This document shows positions 16,460 through 27,100 of a stretch of 64,000 bases of DNA, in pieces. A model generated the notes under the pieces. The model made no database searches. It had not been told where the DNA came from and saw only the letters and a program-made list of their open reading frames with translations. The number at the start of each line of letters is the position of its first letter. Position 1 is the first letter of the stretch. Made by a program: the position numbers and the translations under genes. The stretch comes from Cellvibrio fontiphilus (lineage in GTDB: Bacteria; Pseudomonadota; Gammaproteobacteria; Pseudomonadales; Cellvibrionaceae): assembly GCF_035317345.1 (NCBI RefSeq), contig NZ_JAYKTU010000001.1. One strand, written 5' to 3'.

Positions 16460-17417
16460 CGTCGTGCAGGTAGCCTTTATTCAGGGCGTCGAGCAGGTTG
16501 CGAAAATCCTCAGGAATAGGCGCAGTCCACTCGGTATATTCGCCGGTGCCCGGGTGCTCCAACCCCAGCTTGAAGGCATGTAAGGCCTGACGCGGAAAAT
16601 TTTTGAGAGTATCGACCAAATGCTGATTAGCACCTTTGGGGATCTTAAAACGGTTGCCGTAAGTTTGATCACCTACCAGCGGATGCCCGATGTGCGCCAT
16701 GTGTACGCGAATTTGATGGGTGCGGCCCGTCTCCAGTTTTACCCGGATATGGGTATGGCTCGGATAGCGTTTGGCGACGCGGTAGTGAGTCACCGCGCGT
16801 TTACCACCGGCGCTTAACACCGCCATAAGTTTACGCTGGATAGGATGGCGCCCCATAGGTGCATCCACCGTACCGCCACCGGTCATGGCTCCAACGGCAA
16901 CGGCTTCGTATTCGCGACTCACCGTGCGATCCGCCAACTGCTCAACCAGATCCGTGTGCGCCTCCAGGGTTTTGGCAATTACCATCAGCCCCGTAGTTTC
17001 TTTATCAAGCCGATGCACTATGCCCGCGCGCGGCAAATTGATCAGACCGGGAATATGGTTGAGCAGGGCATTGACCAGAGTGCCGGTATAGTTGCCTGCT
17101 GCTGGGTGAACCACCAGCCCGGCCTGTTTATTGATCACGATCAGGTTGTCGTCTTCATGGACGATGTCCAGGGTAATCTCTTCCGGTTCCCAATCGCCCT
17201 GCGCCTCCAACTCAGCCTTTAGCTCCAGTTGCTCACCGCCGATCAATTTGTCCTTGGGTTTAGCGATGCGGCCATCCACCTTTAGCTGGCCGTCTTTAAT
17301 CCAGCTTTGCAAACGCGAGCGGGAGAAGTCCGGGAACAACTCCGAGGCGATCTGGTCGAAACGCATGCCGCTCATTTGGATCGGCACCTGTGCGCTCAGG
17401 TCAAAAACATCTTTCAT
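16452..17417 (-). CDS. rluD: 23S rRNA pseudouridine synthase RluD
   Basis: Converts uridines 1911, 1915 and 1917 (E. coli numbering) of helix 69 in 23S rRNA to pseudouridine. An N-terminal S4 domain (about 18-75) precedes the catalytic domain with HRLDKETTGLMVIAK, which supplies the catalytic Asp. I start it at 17417 because AGAGG precedes that ATG and the protein then begins MKDVFDLSAQ; the frame runs 31 codons further upstream without homology. It is 321 aa and divergent from bamD. Confidence 0.93.
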   Translation of the reverse strand: MKDVFDLSAQVPIQMSGMRFDQIASELFPDFSRSRLQSWIKDGQLKVDGRIAKPKDKLIGGEQLELKAELEAQGDWEPEEITLDIVHEDDNLIVINKQAGLVVHPAAGNYTGTLVNALLNHIPGLINLPRAGIVHRLDKETTGLMVIAKTLEAHTDLVEQLADRTVSREYEAVAVGAMTGGGTVDAPMGRHPIQRKLMAVLSAGGKRAVTHYRVAKRYPSHTHIRVKLETGRTHQIRVHMAHIGHPLVGDQTYGNRFKIPKGANQHLVDTLKNFPRQALHAFKLGLEHPGTGEYTEWTAPIPEDFRNLLDALNKGYLHDDE

Positions 17418-17530
17418 TAAAAAACCTCTAGTGATGTGTTTCTGGCTGTGATGATTTGCCAAAAAACGGAAAGTGGGAGCTTTTACCGCTGCCAGATTGG
17501 TATCCGCCAAGCTCTGTGTTTAAATACCCT

Positions 17531-17555
17531 GCCCCGCAAATGGGGCCTTTGTTTA
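17531..17555 (+). terminator. Terminator-like hairpin in front of bamD
   Basis: GCCCC-GCAAAT-GGGGC (17531-17546) followed by CTTTGTTTA. It sits 32 bp before the bamD start, in the bamD leader. Whether it attenuates bamD or ends a short upstream transcript is unknown. Confidence 0.4.
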
Positions 17556-17578
17556 TTGAGATAAGAGTCTATAACCCT

Positions 17579-18484
17579 ATGCGCGTCCTGCCCTGTTTGA
17601 TGCTCAGCAGTTTGATTTTGCTGACTGCTTGCTCCTCTAAAGAGCCCGAATACACCACCGAAGCAGATTTATACAACGCCGCCGAGCAGCAACTGGAACG
17701 CGGCCAGTGGGAATCGGCGATTCGCAACCTTAACTCATTGGAAGAAAACTTCCCTTTTGGCACCTATGCCGAGCAAGCGCAGTTGGAGCTTATTTATGCC
17801 CAATACAGCTCGGGCGAGCCAGATGCAGCCATTGCCACCGCCAATCGATTTATTCGCCTTCATCCGCAACATCGTAACGTGGATTATGCCTACTACATGC
17901 TGGGTATGAGTTCATTCACCAAAGATAAAGGCATGTTTGAGCGGGTAATGCCGGTGGACACATCCAAACGCGACCCTGGTGCTGCGCGTGAATCACTCGC
18001 CAATTTTACCCAATTACTCAATCGTTTTCCCGACAGTACCTACGCGGCAGACGCCAAGAAGCGCATGTTACACCTGCGCAACCACTTGGCGCGCTATGAA
18101 ATTCACGTAGCCAATTATTACTTCAAGCGCGGCGCCTATCTTGCAGCCATTTCACGTGGCCGCTATGTCATGGAAAACTTTCCGCAGAGTCCCGCCATCC
18201 CGGACGCTCTGGCCGTTATGGTTCAGGGCTATTACCTGATGAAGATGGACGCACAGGCAGAGGAAATGCTGGAAATTCTTAAACTCAATTATGCCGATTA
18301 TCCAGCACTGAACAGCAACGGCAGTTTCAATAAAGAATATATGTACAACAACGGAAGATCGCGCTGGCTTGCCTACTTGACACTGGGCCTGTTCAGCAAA
18401 GATGAGATTACCGGTTTTGATACCCGCGCACTTTATGATCCGCAATACAAAAAACCGGATACGTCTGTTAGTCGCGTGAACTAA
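17579..18484 (+). CDS. bamD: Outer membrane protein assembly factor BamD
   Basis: Essential lipoprotein of the BAM complex that inserts beta-barrel proteins into the outer membrane. Signal peptide with lipobox LTAC (Cys18), followed by TPR repeats such as ADLYNAAEQQLERGQWESAI and YRNVDYAYYMLGMSSF-type segments. At 301 aa it is longer than the roughly 245-aa E. coli protein because of a C-terminal extension of about 40 residues. The start at 17579 gives a proper lipoprotein signal; the frame upstream is not homologous. A terminator follows. Confidence 0.95.
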   Translation: MRVLPCLMLSSLILLTACSSKEPEYTTEADLYNAAEQQLERGQWESAIRNLNSLEENFPFGTYAEQAQLELIYAQYSSGEPDAAIATANRFIRLHPQHRNVDYAYYMLGMSSFTKDKGMFERVMPVDTSKRDPGAARESLANFTQLLNRFPDSTYAADAKKRMLHLRNHLARYEIHVANYYFKRGAYLAAISRGRYVMENFPQSPAIPDALAVMVQGYYLMKMDAQAEEMLEILKLNYADYPALNSNGSFNKEYMYNNGRSRWLAYLTLGLFSKDEITGFDTRALYDPQYKKPDTSVSRVN

Positions 18485-18514
18485 GATCTGATAGCAAGCA
18501 ACAGTGTTATGACA

Positions 18515-18546
18515 ACAAAGGCCGCAATGCGGCCTTTGTGCTTTTT
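18515..18546 (+). terminator. Terminator after bamD
   Basis: ACAAAGGCCGC-AAT-GCGGCCTTTGT is an 11-bp perfect stem (18515-18525 with 18529-18539) followed by GCTTTTT. It also separates the convergent nadE gene. Confidence 0.88.
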
Positions 18547-18562
18547 ACAGCGCAAGTATCAA

Positions 18563-20191
18563 TTAATCACCCAGCTTCCAGCCTGAGGTAATCGGGTAGC
18601 GACGGTCGCGACCGAAACCACGCTGGCTAATACGGATTCCCACGGGCGCCTGACGACGCTTGTACTCGTTGATATCGACCAGTCGCACGACACGCTCCAC
18701 CTGCTCGCGGGCAAAACCCTGACTGATGATGGCCTCGGCGCTGCAATCCTGCTCGACATAGAGTTCCAGAATACGATCAAGAATATCGTAGGGTGGCAAG
18801 CTATCCTCATCTTTCTGGTCAGGAGCCAGTTCTGCCGAGGGCGGACGGGTAATGACTGTTTCAGGAATTACCGGGCTAATAGTATTGCGATAGCGCGACA
18901 GGGCAAATACCAAGGTTTTAGGTACGTCTTTAAGGGCATCAAAACCGCCGGCCATATCGCCGTAAAGTGTGGAATACCCCACCGCCATTTCACTTTTATT
19001 ACCAGTGGTCAGTACCAGGTAACCTTTTTTGTTGGAGATGGCCATCAACAGCACACCGCGACAACGGGCCTGCAGGTTCTCTTCTGTGGTATCGCGTTTG
19101 GTGCCGGCAAATTCATCGCTGAGCGCGGCCATGAACGCCTCGTACATAGGCTCAATACTGATAGAGCTGTAACGTACACCAAGGCGCGCCGCCTCATCTG
19201 CCGCATCGTTTTTACTCAGATCAGAGGTGTAACGGAAAGGCATCATTACCGCTTCCACCCGGTCCGCCCCCAAAGCATCCACTGCCATTGCCAGAGTGAG
19301 AGCCGAATCTATACCACCAGAAAGGCCAAGCACTACACCCTTGAACCGGTTTTTATTGACGTAATCGCGCAACCCCATCACCAGCGCCTCATAGACAGCG
19401 GCAGTATTTTCCGGAATGGGTGCGCATGTTTGAGCCGGCACCTGCACCTCACCGGACGCAACATCCAGCACGACGGCATAGTTGCCCTCTACAAACGCGG
19501 GAGCGCGACACTGTGTGATGCCATGCGCATCAACCACGACTGAGCTACCATCAAAAACCAATTCATCCTGACCACCCACCAGATTGGTGTAAACCACCGG
19601 CATGGAACCTTCGCGCGCGCGCTGGGCCAGTATCGCTTCACGCTCCATCTGTTTGCGCTGATGGTAAGGCGAGGCATTGAGGCTAATCATTAACTTGGCG
19701 CCTGCAGCCTTGGCTTGCTGCATCGGCTCGACAAACCAAATATCCTCACAAACGCCCAGCGCCGTAGGAACCCCCTTCAGATCGAAGACACAGGGTTTAT
19801 CGCCAGCCGCAAAATAGCGCTTCTCGTCAAACACCTGATAATTAGGCAATTGTTGCTTGGCGTACTCGGCAATGATCTGCCCATTGGCGATCACTCCCGC
19901 CATGTTATATAACTGGCCATCGCGAAAACGCGGATATCCCACAATCAATGCACAGGGCAAGTTGGCTGCCATCAGCTCACCAAGCGCACGGTCAATGCGC
20001 AACGCCAAACTCGGGCGTAACAATAAATCTTCCGGTGGATAGCCCGTGAGGGTTAGCTCGGGAAAAATCACCGCATCCACCACTCCCTGAGTAAGCGCAT
20101 CGCGAGCAGTGGCAAGCACCTTGGCTGTGTTCCCGGGAATATCTCCCACAAGGGTATTGATTTGGGCGAGTATCAACGACAAGTGCGACAT
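18563..20191 (-). CDS. nadE: Glutamine-dependent NAD+ synthetase
   Basis: Last step of NAD synthesis: amidates nicotinic acid adenine dinucleotide with ATP, using ammonia from glutamine. The N-terminal nitrilase-like glutaminase (about 1-260) has Glu in FPELTLTGYPPEDLL, Lys in the middle and Cys in GVCEDIWF. The C-terminal synthetase (about 270-542) has the pyrophosphatase loop LSGGIDSALTLAMA. I choose ATG 20191 (MSHLSLILAQINT); the frame extends six codons to a TTG. It is 542 aa, convergent with bamD and divergent from pilS. Confidence 0.94.
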   Translation of the reverse strand: MSHLSLILAQINTLVGDIPGNTAKVLATARDALTQGVVDAVIFPELTLTGYPPEDLLLRPSLALRIDRALGELMAANLPCALIVGYPRFRDGQLYNMAGVIANGQIIAEYAKQQLPNYQVFDEKRYFAAGDKPCVFDLKGVPTALGVCEDIWFVEPMQQAKAAGAKLMISLNASPYHQRKQMEREAILAQRAREGSMPVVYTNLVGGQDELVFDGSSVVVDAHGITQCRAPAFVEGNYAVVLDVASGEVQVPAQTCAPIPENTAAVYEALVMGLRDYVNKNRFKGVVLGLSGGIDSALTLAMAVDALGADRVEAVMMPFRYTSDLSKNDAADEAARLGVRYSSISIEPMYEAFMAALSDEFAGTKRDTTEENLQARCRGVLLMAISNKKGYLVLTTGNKSEMAVGYSTLYGDMAGGFDALKDVPKTLVFALSRYRNTISPVIPETVITRPPSAELAPDQKDEDSLPPYDILDRILELYVEQDCSAEAIISQGFAREQVERVVRLVDINEYKRRQAPVGIRISQRGFGRDRRYPITSGWKLGD

Positions 20192-20447
20192 AAGATCTGT
20201 GATTACCAAAAAAATAGAGTGAATGCTGCAGGGATAATAAGGTGTGAAAAAACGTCAGGTTGGCAGCAGAAATTAGCGAAAAATGGCAGAATTGATGCAA
20301 CTACGCTGAACCCGGAAATAACCAGCGTCCAATCGCAACAACAGGCCTTCATTCAGGTTCCCATATACCTGCGTGCATTGTCCGTGAAATAAACTGTCAA
20401 AGCCAAGTGGATTTTATTGGCTGATTAAGAAGGATGCAGCCTCGACC

Positions 20448-22109
20448 ATGCCCTACGCGCCGCTCGCCAATCCGCAGGCTTACAATCCCTATGACCTGCT
20501 GCGCATCTACACCTATTACCGCACGCTGCTTGGCAGCGTGCTGTTACTCATGTTCCAATTTGAATTTGCCCCGAAAATTCTGGGCAATGACAATCCAAGA
20601 GTATTTTTTTACACCTCAATCGCTTACACCGCCGTTAACTTCCTGACGCTGATGGTCATGTGGCGAGTTAAATACGCGCCCTCACAAACCAAACTTTTTG
20701 GCTCATTGCTGATTGATGTTATTGCCATCAGTTTATTGATGCACGCCAGCGGTGGCGCACCCAGCGGTTTGGGATATTTACTGCTGATTGCGATTGCCGC
20801 CGGCGGCATTATGCTGCGCGAGCGCACTTCATTTTTCCTTGCCGCTATAACAACGATCATTGTTATTGGTGAAGGTGCTTACAGGTTTGTGATACTCACC
20901 CAGGACAACAAAGCCGTATTTACTTCAGGCACCTTAAGCGCACTCGCCTTTCTCACTGCACTTTTATTTCAACATCTCACAAAAAAAATTCGTCTCTCTT
21001 ATGCCGAAGCAGAGAGCCAGGCGAGACACGCCGCCCATTTACAAAAACTGGCCCAGCTTATTGTTGAGCGCATGCGTACCGGTATTCTGGTACTCAATAA
21101 CCAACTGACTATTGAATTGCACAATCATGCAGCACTCAAGCTATTAGGTGCTCGCGACAACACATTGGAGAATATTCCGCTCAGTCAGTTTCCTGAACTC
21201 TATAAGAAACACCAATCCTGGCAGAAAAGTAGTCAGGATCACTCCCCGTTTCTAAAAATTGAAGGCGAAACCAGCAGTGAGATCAAAGTGAATTTTGCTT
21301 ATCTTGAAGCAGATAAAACTAATGAAGTATTAATTTTTCTGGAAGATGTGCGCTCGCTCAACCAACAAGCACAGCAGTTAAAATTAGCGTCTCTGGGGCG
21401 ATTAACCGCGAGCATCGCCCACGAAATTCGCAATCCTCTGGGCGCTATCAGCCACGCCAGTCAATTACTTGCTGAATCCTCCCAGCTGCCACAGAGTGAT
21501 TCACGCTTGCTGGATATCATTAATAATCACTGTACTCGCGTTAATCAAATCATCGAAAACATCTTACAGTTATCGCGTCGCCGACCTACCCAAACACTCC
21601 CCATTAACCTGCGCGAATGGATTCCAGCGTTTATTCAGGATTACAAGGCAACTAAAGGCAATACACCTACATTGGACATCGCATTATTGGAAAAAAATCT
21701 GAGCAATAGTCACGGTGATAACAGCCTTTATACGAACAAAAATACAACGCTTGAAGCAAAGTTTGATACTAGCCAGTTAACTCAGGTATTAAGCAATCTG
21801 TGCGACAATGGCTTGCGTTACAGTATTAAAAAAACTGGCAGGCCTGATCTGCGCTTGGAGATCGGAGTAGACATGGCCCAGCACCAACCCTATATTCGCG
21901 TGATTGATTATGGCCCAGGCATTAGTAATGAAAATGCCAAACATCTATTTGAGCCATTTTTCACCACCGAAAATATGGGTTCTGGTTTGGGCCTGTATAT
22001 TTGCAAAGAACTGTGTGAAGCAAATCAGGCAATTATTTCGTACATACGCACTACACAAAATGAAAGTTGTTTCCATTTGCAGCTGGCGCATCCAGAAAAA
22101 AGTTCTTGA
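20448..22109 (+). CDS. pilS: Sensor histidine kinase PilS
   Basis: Membrane kinase that phosphorylates PilR to control type IV pilin transcription. Six hydrophobic segments lie within about 25-175, then a PAS-like region (about 200-300), the phosphoacceptor H325 in SIAHEIRNPLG, and an ATPase domain with LSNLCDNGLRYS, DYGPGI and GSGLGLYI. Length (553 aa) is normal for PilS. It is followed 63 bp later by pilR. An ATG 14 bases upstream in another frame is not used. Confidence 0.95.
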   Translation: MPYAPLANPQAYNPYDLLRIYTYYRTLLGSVLLLMFQFEFAPKILGNDNPRVFFYTSIAYTAVNFLTLMVMWRVKYAPSQTKLFGSLLIDVIAISLLMHASGGAPSGLGYLLLIAIAAGGIMLRERTSFFLAAITTIIVIGEGAYRFVILTQDNKAVFTSGTLSALAFLTALLFQHLTKKIRLSYAEAESQARHAAHLQKLAQLIVERMRTGILVLNNQLTIELHNHAALKLLGARDNTLENIPLSQFPELYKKHQSWQKSSQDHSPFLKIEGETSSEIKVNFAYLEADKTNEVLIFLEDVRSLNQQAQQLKLASLGRLTASIAHEIRNPLGAISHASQLLAESSQLPQSDSRLLDIINNHCTRVNQIIENILQLSRRRPTQTLPINLREWIPAFIQDYKATKGNTPTLDIALLEKNLSNSHGDNSLYTNKNTTLEAKFDTSQLTQVLSNLCDNGLRYSIKKTGRPDLRLEIGVDMAQHQPYIRVIDYGPGISNENAKHLFEPFFTTENMGSGLGLYICKELCEANQAIISYIRTTQNESCFHLQLAHPEKSS

Positions 22110-22172
22110 TGCCAATCTTGTCGATTAAACGAACATATTATTTATAGAACCTTGCCTTTGCGAGTTAAATCC

Positions 22173-23576
22173 ATGACTGAAAAACGCGCCCTGATTATCG
22201 ATGATGAGCCCGACATACGCGAATTACTGGAGATCACTCTCGGCCGCATGCAAATTTGTACCCATACCGCTGATACAGTCGCCAGCGCCAAGCAGATGCT
22301 CGCCACACACTCCTATGATCTGTGCCTCACCGATATGCGCCTGCCTGATGGCAAAGGCTTGGAGATAGTAGAACTCATCCAGCAGCGCTACCCGCAACTA
22401 CCGGTAGCAGTCATTACCGCTCATGGCAGCGTAGATACAGCGATTGAATCCATGAAGGCAGGAGCATTCGATTTTATTTCCAAGCCAGTCAATCTGGCTA
22501 CGCTGCGCAAGCTAGTCAATACCGCGATTGAAGCCAGTCAATTAGCGCCTCAGCCACTCCCCAAACTCACACCTATTATTGGCCAATCAAAAGCTATTCA
22601 GGATTTGATTCGCAGCATTGAAAAATTGGCTCGCTCACAAGCGCCGGTTTATATCAGCGGTGAGTCGGGGTCGGGTAAAGAACTGGTCGCCCACTCAATT
22701 CACGATTTGGGGCCACGGGCGAACAACCCGTTTATTGCCGTCAACTGTGGAGCCATACCGCGCGAACTGATGGAGAGTGAATTTTTTGGCCACAAAAAAG
22801 GCAGTTTTACCGGCGCACATCAAGACAAGATTGGTTTATTTCAAGCTGCTGAGGGCGGCACATTATTTTTTGATGAAGTCGCTGATTTACCCTTGGATAT
22901 GCAGGTAAAACTCCTGCGCGCTATTCAGGAAAAGTCAGTCAGGCCAGTGGGAGCGGCAGAAGAAGTAACTACCGATGTACGGATTCTCTGCGCTACCCAT
23001 AAAAATCTTGAAATAGAAGTAAAAGAAGGGCGTTTTCGTCAGGATTTATTTTATCGCCTGAATGTGATCCAACTAGCGGTCGCACCGCTGCGTGAACGCC
23101 GCGAGGATATTTCATTACTGACGCAACACTTGTTGCGTAAACTCGCCGCCGAAATTCATTTGCCCTGTCCGGATATTTCTCCTGCTGCACAGGATGCCCT
23201 GACCCACTATCACTTCCCCGGGAATGTGCGCGAATTAGAAAATATTCTGGAGCGTGCGTTTACGCTGTGTGAAGGTAATAGAATTGATGTGGACGATTTA
23301 CAGCTTCGTGACGCAACTGATGGAGCTGGTTTTTCCTTTGAAAAAACAGCTGCTTCAAGCCGTTCGATACCCACCGAACGCATGGGGGTAGATTACCCGG
23401 CACGCTGCGCAGAATATCCCTCGCTGGACGAATATTTGCAGGACGTAGAAAAAGAAATACTCTGTCACGCCTTGGAGAAAGCCAAGTGGAATAAAACACT
23501 TGCCGCAAAACATTTGGGCATCAGCTTTAGGTCACTTCGATATCGACTACAAAAATTAGGGCTGGATGATGAGTAG
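22173..23576 (+). CDS. pilR: Sigma-54-dependent response regulator PilR
   Basis: Activates sigma-54 promoters such as pilA when phosphorylated by PilS. Receiver domain 1-120 with the acidic pocket IIDDEPD and phospho-Asp54 (LTDMRLPDG). AAA+ domain (about 135-370) with Walker A GESGSGKE and the sigma-54 contact loop reading GSFTGA instead of the usual GAFTGA, a known natural variant. A Fis-type helix-turn-helix ends the protein (NKTLAAKHLGISFRSLRYRL). Start at 22173 gives MTEKRALIIDDEP and 467 aa. It converges with pilE. Confidence 0.95.
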   Translation: MTEKRALIIDDEPDIRELLEITLGRMQICTHTADTVASAKQMLATHSYDLCLTDMRLPDGKGLEIVELIQQRYPQLPVAVITAHGSVDTAIESMKAGAFDFISKPVNLATLRKLVNTAIEASQLAPQPLPKLTPIIGQSKAIQDLIRSIEKLARSQAPVYISGESGSGKELVAHSIHDLGPRANNPFIAVNCGAIPRELMESEFFGHKKGSFTGAHQDKIGLFQAAEGGTLFFDEVADLPLDMQVKLLRAIQEKSVRPVGAAEEVTTDVRILCATHKNLEIEVKEGRFRQDLFYRLNVIQLAVAPLRERREDISLLTQHLLRKLAAEIHLPCPDISPAAQDALTHYHFPGNVRELENILERAFTLCEGNRIDVDDLQLRDATDGAGFSFEKTAASSRSIPTERMGVDYPARCAEYPSLDEYLQDVEKEILCHALEKAKWNKTLAAKHLGISFRSLRYRLQKLGLDDE

Positions 23577-23591
23577 CAACGCACTGCACCA

Positions 23592-23626
23592 TAAATAAAA
23601 AGCGCCATCCATTACTGGACAGCGCT
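23592..23626 (-). terminator. Terminator of the minor pilin operon
   Basis: On the minus strand AGCGC (23626-23622) pairs with GCGCT (23605-23601), with an inner CCA/TGG pairing, and is followed by a T-rich tail TTTTTATTTAT. It lies just after the pilE stop codon. Confidence 0.65.
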
Positions 23627-23647
23627 CTAAAAAAATACCTGCCTTTG

Positions 23648-24097
23648 TTACCAGCAATTATCTGTGTTATCAGCATCACTGCTGTCAAATGCTTCGCGCA
23701 CCCCCAACTGGTTTAAAGTGAAGCTATCACACTCATCGTCATTGTCCTGCCGGCCTCCCGCTACAGGAGTCGCTGTTAACTTGTATGTAGCAGAATCCAA
23801 ATCTGCAGCATCAGCGATTTTTACCTGATAAAAACCTTCGGTGGAAAGAATACCATCAGCGTCCTGCAGGCTATCCACCACGGCACACACGCCATCAGCT
23901 GTGTCATATTTACCGTGCGCCGTAAAACACCGCTGCAAACGCTGGGCGGCTTCATTTAACGCGACTTTTGCATCGGAGCGATTACTCTTTTGCACTTGTT
24001 TCAAATAAGCAGGGTAAGCAATACCGGCAAGAATGCCGATAATTGCAACCCCGATCATTAGCTCTATCAAAGTAAAACCGCGCGCAACCTTATTCAT
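23648..24097 (-). CDS. pilE: Minor pilin PilE
   Basis: A 149-aa prepilin with a short basic leader MNKVARG, cleaved before FTLIELMIGVAIIGILAGIA (Glu at mature position 5), a long N-terminal helix and a C-terminal disulfide region (Cys in DDECDSFTLNQ and DNCW at the end). Minor pilins prime and tip type IV pili. The start at 24097 is chosen because AAGG lies eight bases upstream. It is the last gene of the fimU-pilV-pilW-pilX-pilY1-pilE operon, 10 bases after pilY1. Confidence 0.92.
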   Translation of the reverse strand: MNKVARGFTLIELMIGVAIIGILAGIAYPAYLKQVQKSNRSDAKVALNEAAQRLQRCFTAHGKYDTADGVCAVVDSLQDADGILSTEGFYQVKIADAADLDSATYKLTATPVAGGRQDNDDECDSFTLNQLGVREAFDSSDADNTDNCW

Positions 24098-24107
24098 AAA
24101 CAACACC

Positions 24108-27100
24108 TTATTTTAATTGACGCCAGGACATACGGCCGCGTGAGCCTGCCCCGGTATTTACTTCCTCTGCTGTAATCTTACCGCCCAAGCTACTTCCAAG
24201 CAGGTAAGCCCTCTCCCCTGCGAGGATCGGCACCAAGTCACCGAGTACTGGATCAGTCAGGAACTGGCTTAGCCCATCGGATTCAACCAGCATTTTAAGC
24301 CCTACATATTTGTCACCAACGCCGGTGAGTTCCATCAACCAACCACTGCCACCATAATCACACTGATTGGCAGAAGGAATAAAAGTGTTAAGTATCAAAC
24401 GGTCGAACATCAATAAAGGCTTAACAATGACGCGCTCACCTTTAAGGTTGTTGCCATATTTTAAATCAAGATACCAACCCGTGTAGCTGGTCCAGTTCAC
24501 GGCAGTAGCTTGGGGATCTGTTACAGGCGTTGCATCAGGAGAAACCGTTCGCGTTGTACTGTTCTCGCTAGTAATAACCTTTTGCTTTAGCAGAGTATTT
24601 CGCTCCGCCGCAGTGAGAACAATGTACTGATCGACATCGGCGATGGCATATATGCTCTGGACTGCGGTACTGGAAATGTCCGCAACGTCGGAGTACTTAC
24701 CTGTACCAAAATACACCATGATAGATGGTTTCTCATTGGCTCCATTACCTACTGGCTTAAGAGCATTTCTGCCCAGAGTTGGTGTGCCAGTGATAGGCTG
24801 CAGATTTCCATTTGCATCGACTACGGTTATCAGCGGTTTAGGATTAGTACCGCCTCCGTTCCCACCACCATTTCCGCCATTATTGTAATTATAAAGAACC
24901 CAGTCATCGATATCTGTGGAGGTTAAATCAAACCTCCACATATTCCCCTTGATATCTCCAGCATAAGCGTAAGTAGATACACCTTCAGCATCTGGTAACA
25001 AAGCAGCCCCGGAGAGACCGTTGCCCGTTTGCGTGGACGTGGCAATAGCATTGACGCTGGTAGGTGTTTGCACATCGATAGCTATCAGTTTTGCAGTACC
25101 GTTAACACTTTCAGTGCCATTACTTAGAATTGCGCTCCAGCGTCCGCCGGGGCTTGGCACAATTAGCATGGCGCTGTTGCTATACCCCAAGTCATTACGA
25201 TAGCCAAGCGATGTATCACCGGCGTGAATATCAAATATTACGCGGGGAGCACCGCCGGTTGTTAGAACATCAGTAACATCCAATAAATAGGCGCCGCGAC
25301 CACCCGCTCCAAGAGTCCCACTTACCAAGGTGCGCCACTGTTTTACTCCATTAACCTCTATGTAAGCATCCCCGACATAAAGAGGGCCATCCACAGTGTA
25401 TTTGTGTTGGTAATTAACATCAGAAAGAGATGCCAACTTGGCGTATACACCGCGCGGAATATAAGCAAACAGCTCGGCACCGGTCTCCGCGTTAAAAGCA
25501 TGCATCATTCCATCGTTTGCACCGACAAAAACCGCCTTGGTGCGACTCGCTTTGGCTGCTACATATTCCTCGTACTCAGCAGCGCCATAATCTATACCCG
25601 TAGCTTCATCCTCAGGTGGCAACAAGTTGTAACGTTGACCGCCTGCACCAGCATAGGCTGGGTCAGAGTTAATAATATCGCCCAGTATTTTCTGGCGAGG
25701 ACGCAACCCTGACTGATCAGTGCCCATCAACCAATTGAAACGTTTTTGTGCATTGTCGGTTGTGGTTTCGGATGATAGTTGTAACGCTGATTTGAGCGCT
25801 GCGGGAGTATCACTGCCGTTCCAACCACTGGCGGATAGATTTACCGAACCCGTGCTGCCAAGGGTGTAAATCCTACGCGTAGAATTAGCGGTAAGCGTTG
25901 TATCTGTAGTCCAACTAACATTGGTCTCACTCACCGTTCCGTTGCCTTGCAGCGGATACGCACGCATGGTTCCGCTCCAGCCATCACTATTAAATAATGC
26001 CTGATAAACTTTGGTTTCATCTTCCAAACGGGTTGAGTTGGATGCAACCGTCGCAGATGAGCCAGTCTGACCAAACTCACTGAAAAAGTTATCCAATTCT
26101 GTTTCTAATTTGCGCGGATCAATCGCCTTAAAGTAGGACTTTACTTCTGTGAGATCAGCGATCTCGTCTGCGGTTAAATCATCATTTTCGTAGCCGCCCC
26201 ATTTTGCAGCATAAAACAAGGGGGGCTTGAGCAGGGAACCAGTGGATGAACCTACAGTGAAGGTTTTGGATGCAGCTGCATTACCAACCTGACAGTTATT
26301 GCAATCACCACCGGTGTAACCACCAATACCTGAGTGGACATGAAAGCCGTCATTAGTTGTTCCACTGATGGTATAGCCAAATCCCATGGCGTAGGGGGTA
26401 GAGGCAGCAACTGAGTCTGTAGTTACTGTTACCGAGTTAGCCGTTACCGTGTAATCGATGATGCCCCACATGTCTTGGTCATAATCGCCACCATGCTCTG
26501 TATCCTCCCAGTTAACATAAAGGCGCCCTGAGTTTGAACTTTCACCAAAAGTTTGGGATACCACCTTAAAGTCTACGATAGCGCAGTTAGCATTGGGGGT
26601 AAGGCTGGTGTTCCGACAGGCAGGCAAAATCGTCACCTTGGCACCACTAGTAGACCCGGGAACCGCAACAACAACGTTAGGCACAGAAGCAGCCAGAGAT
26701 ACACCATAGGTACTGACTTTCTCGCGATTGGCAGCAATACCAGCGGAACGGGCTTTATATGCCAGACCAGCAATTTTATAGCTGCCTTCCAGTCGGGGCG
26801 CATCCGGACAGGCGCCTAGTACATTGGACAGGGATCCGACTGTCTTGGCTGTACACAATTGATTGTTGTTAGTGCCATTCTGCCCCACGAAATAACTATT
26901 TCCATGAATACCTTCTGCAGCACCGATAATATTGGTCGCAGCATCTATGTCACCGATTGTGCTGGGTACATTTGTTAAATCATTGGCGTCATAAGAAGTC
27001 ATGGAAGCATCAAACTGAACGACATTGATAGGCGCGCAGTAATTGCCCGTCGTAGATGCCGACACAGGGTCCCCCCAACTAGTAACACGGTTTAACCCGG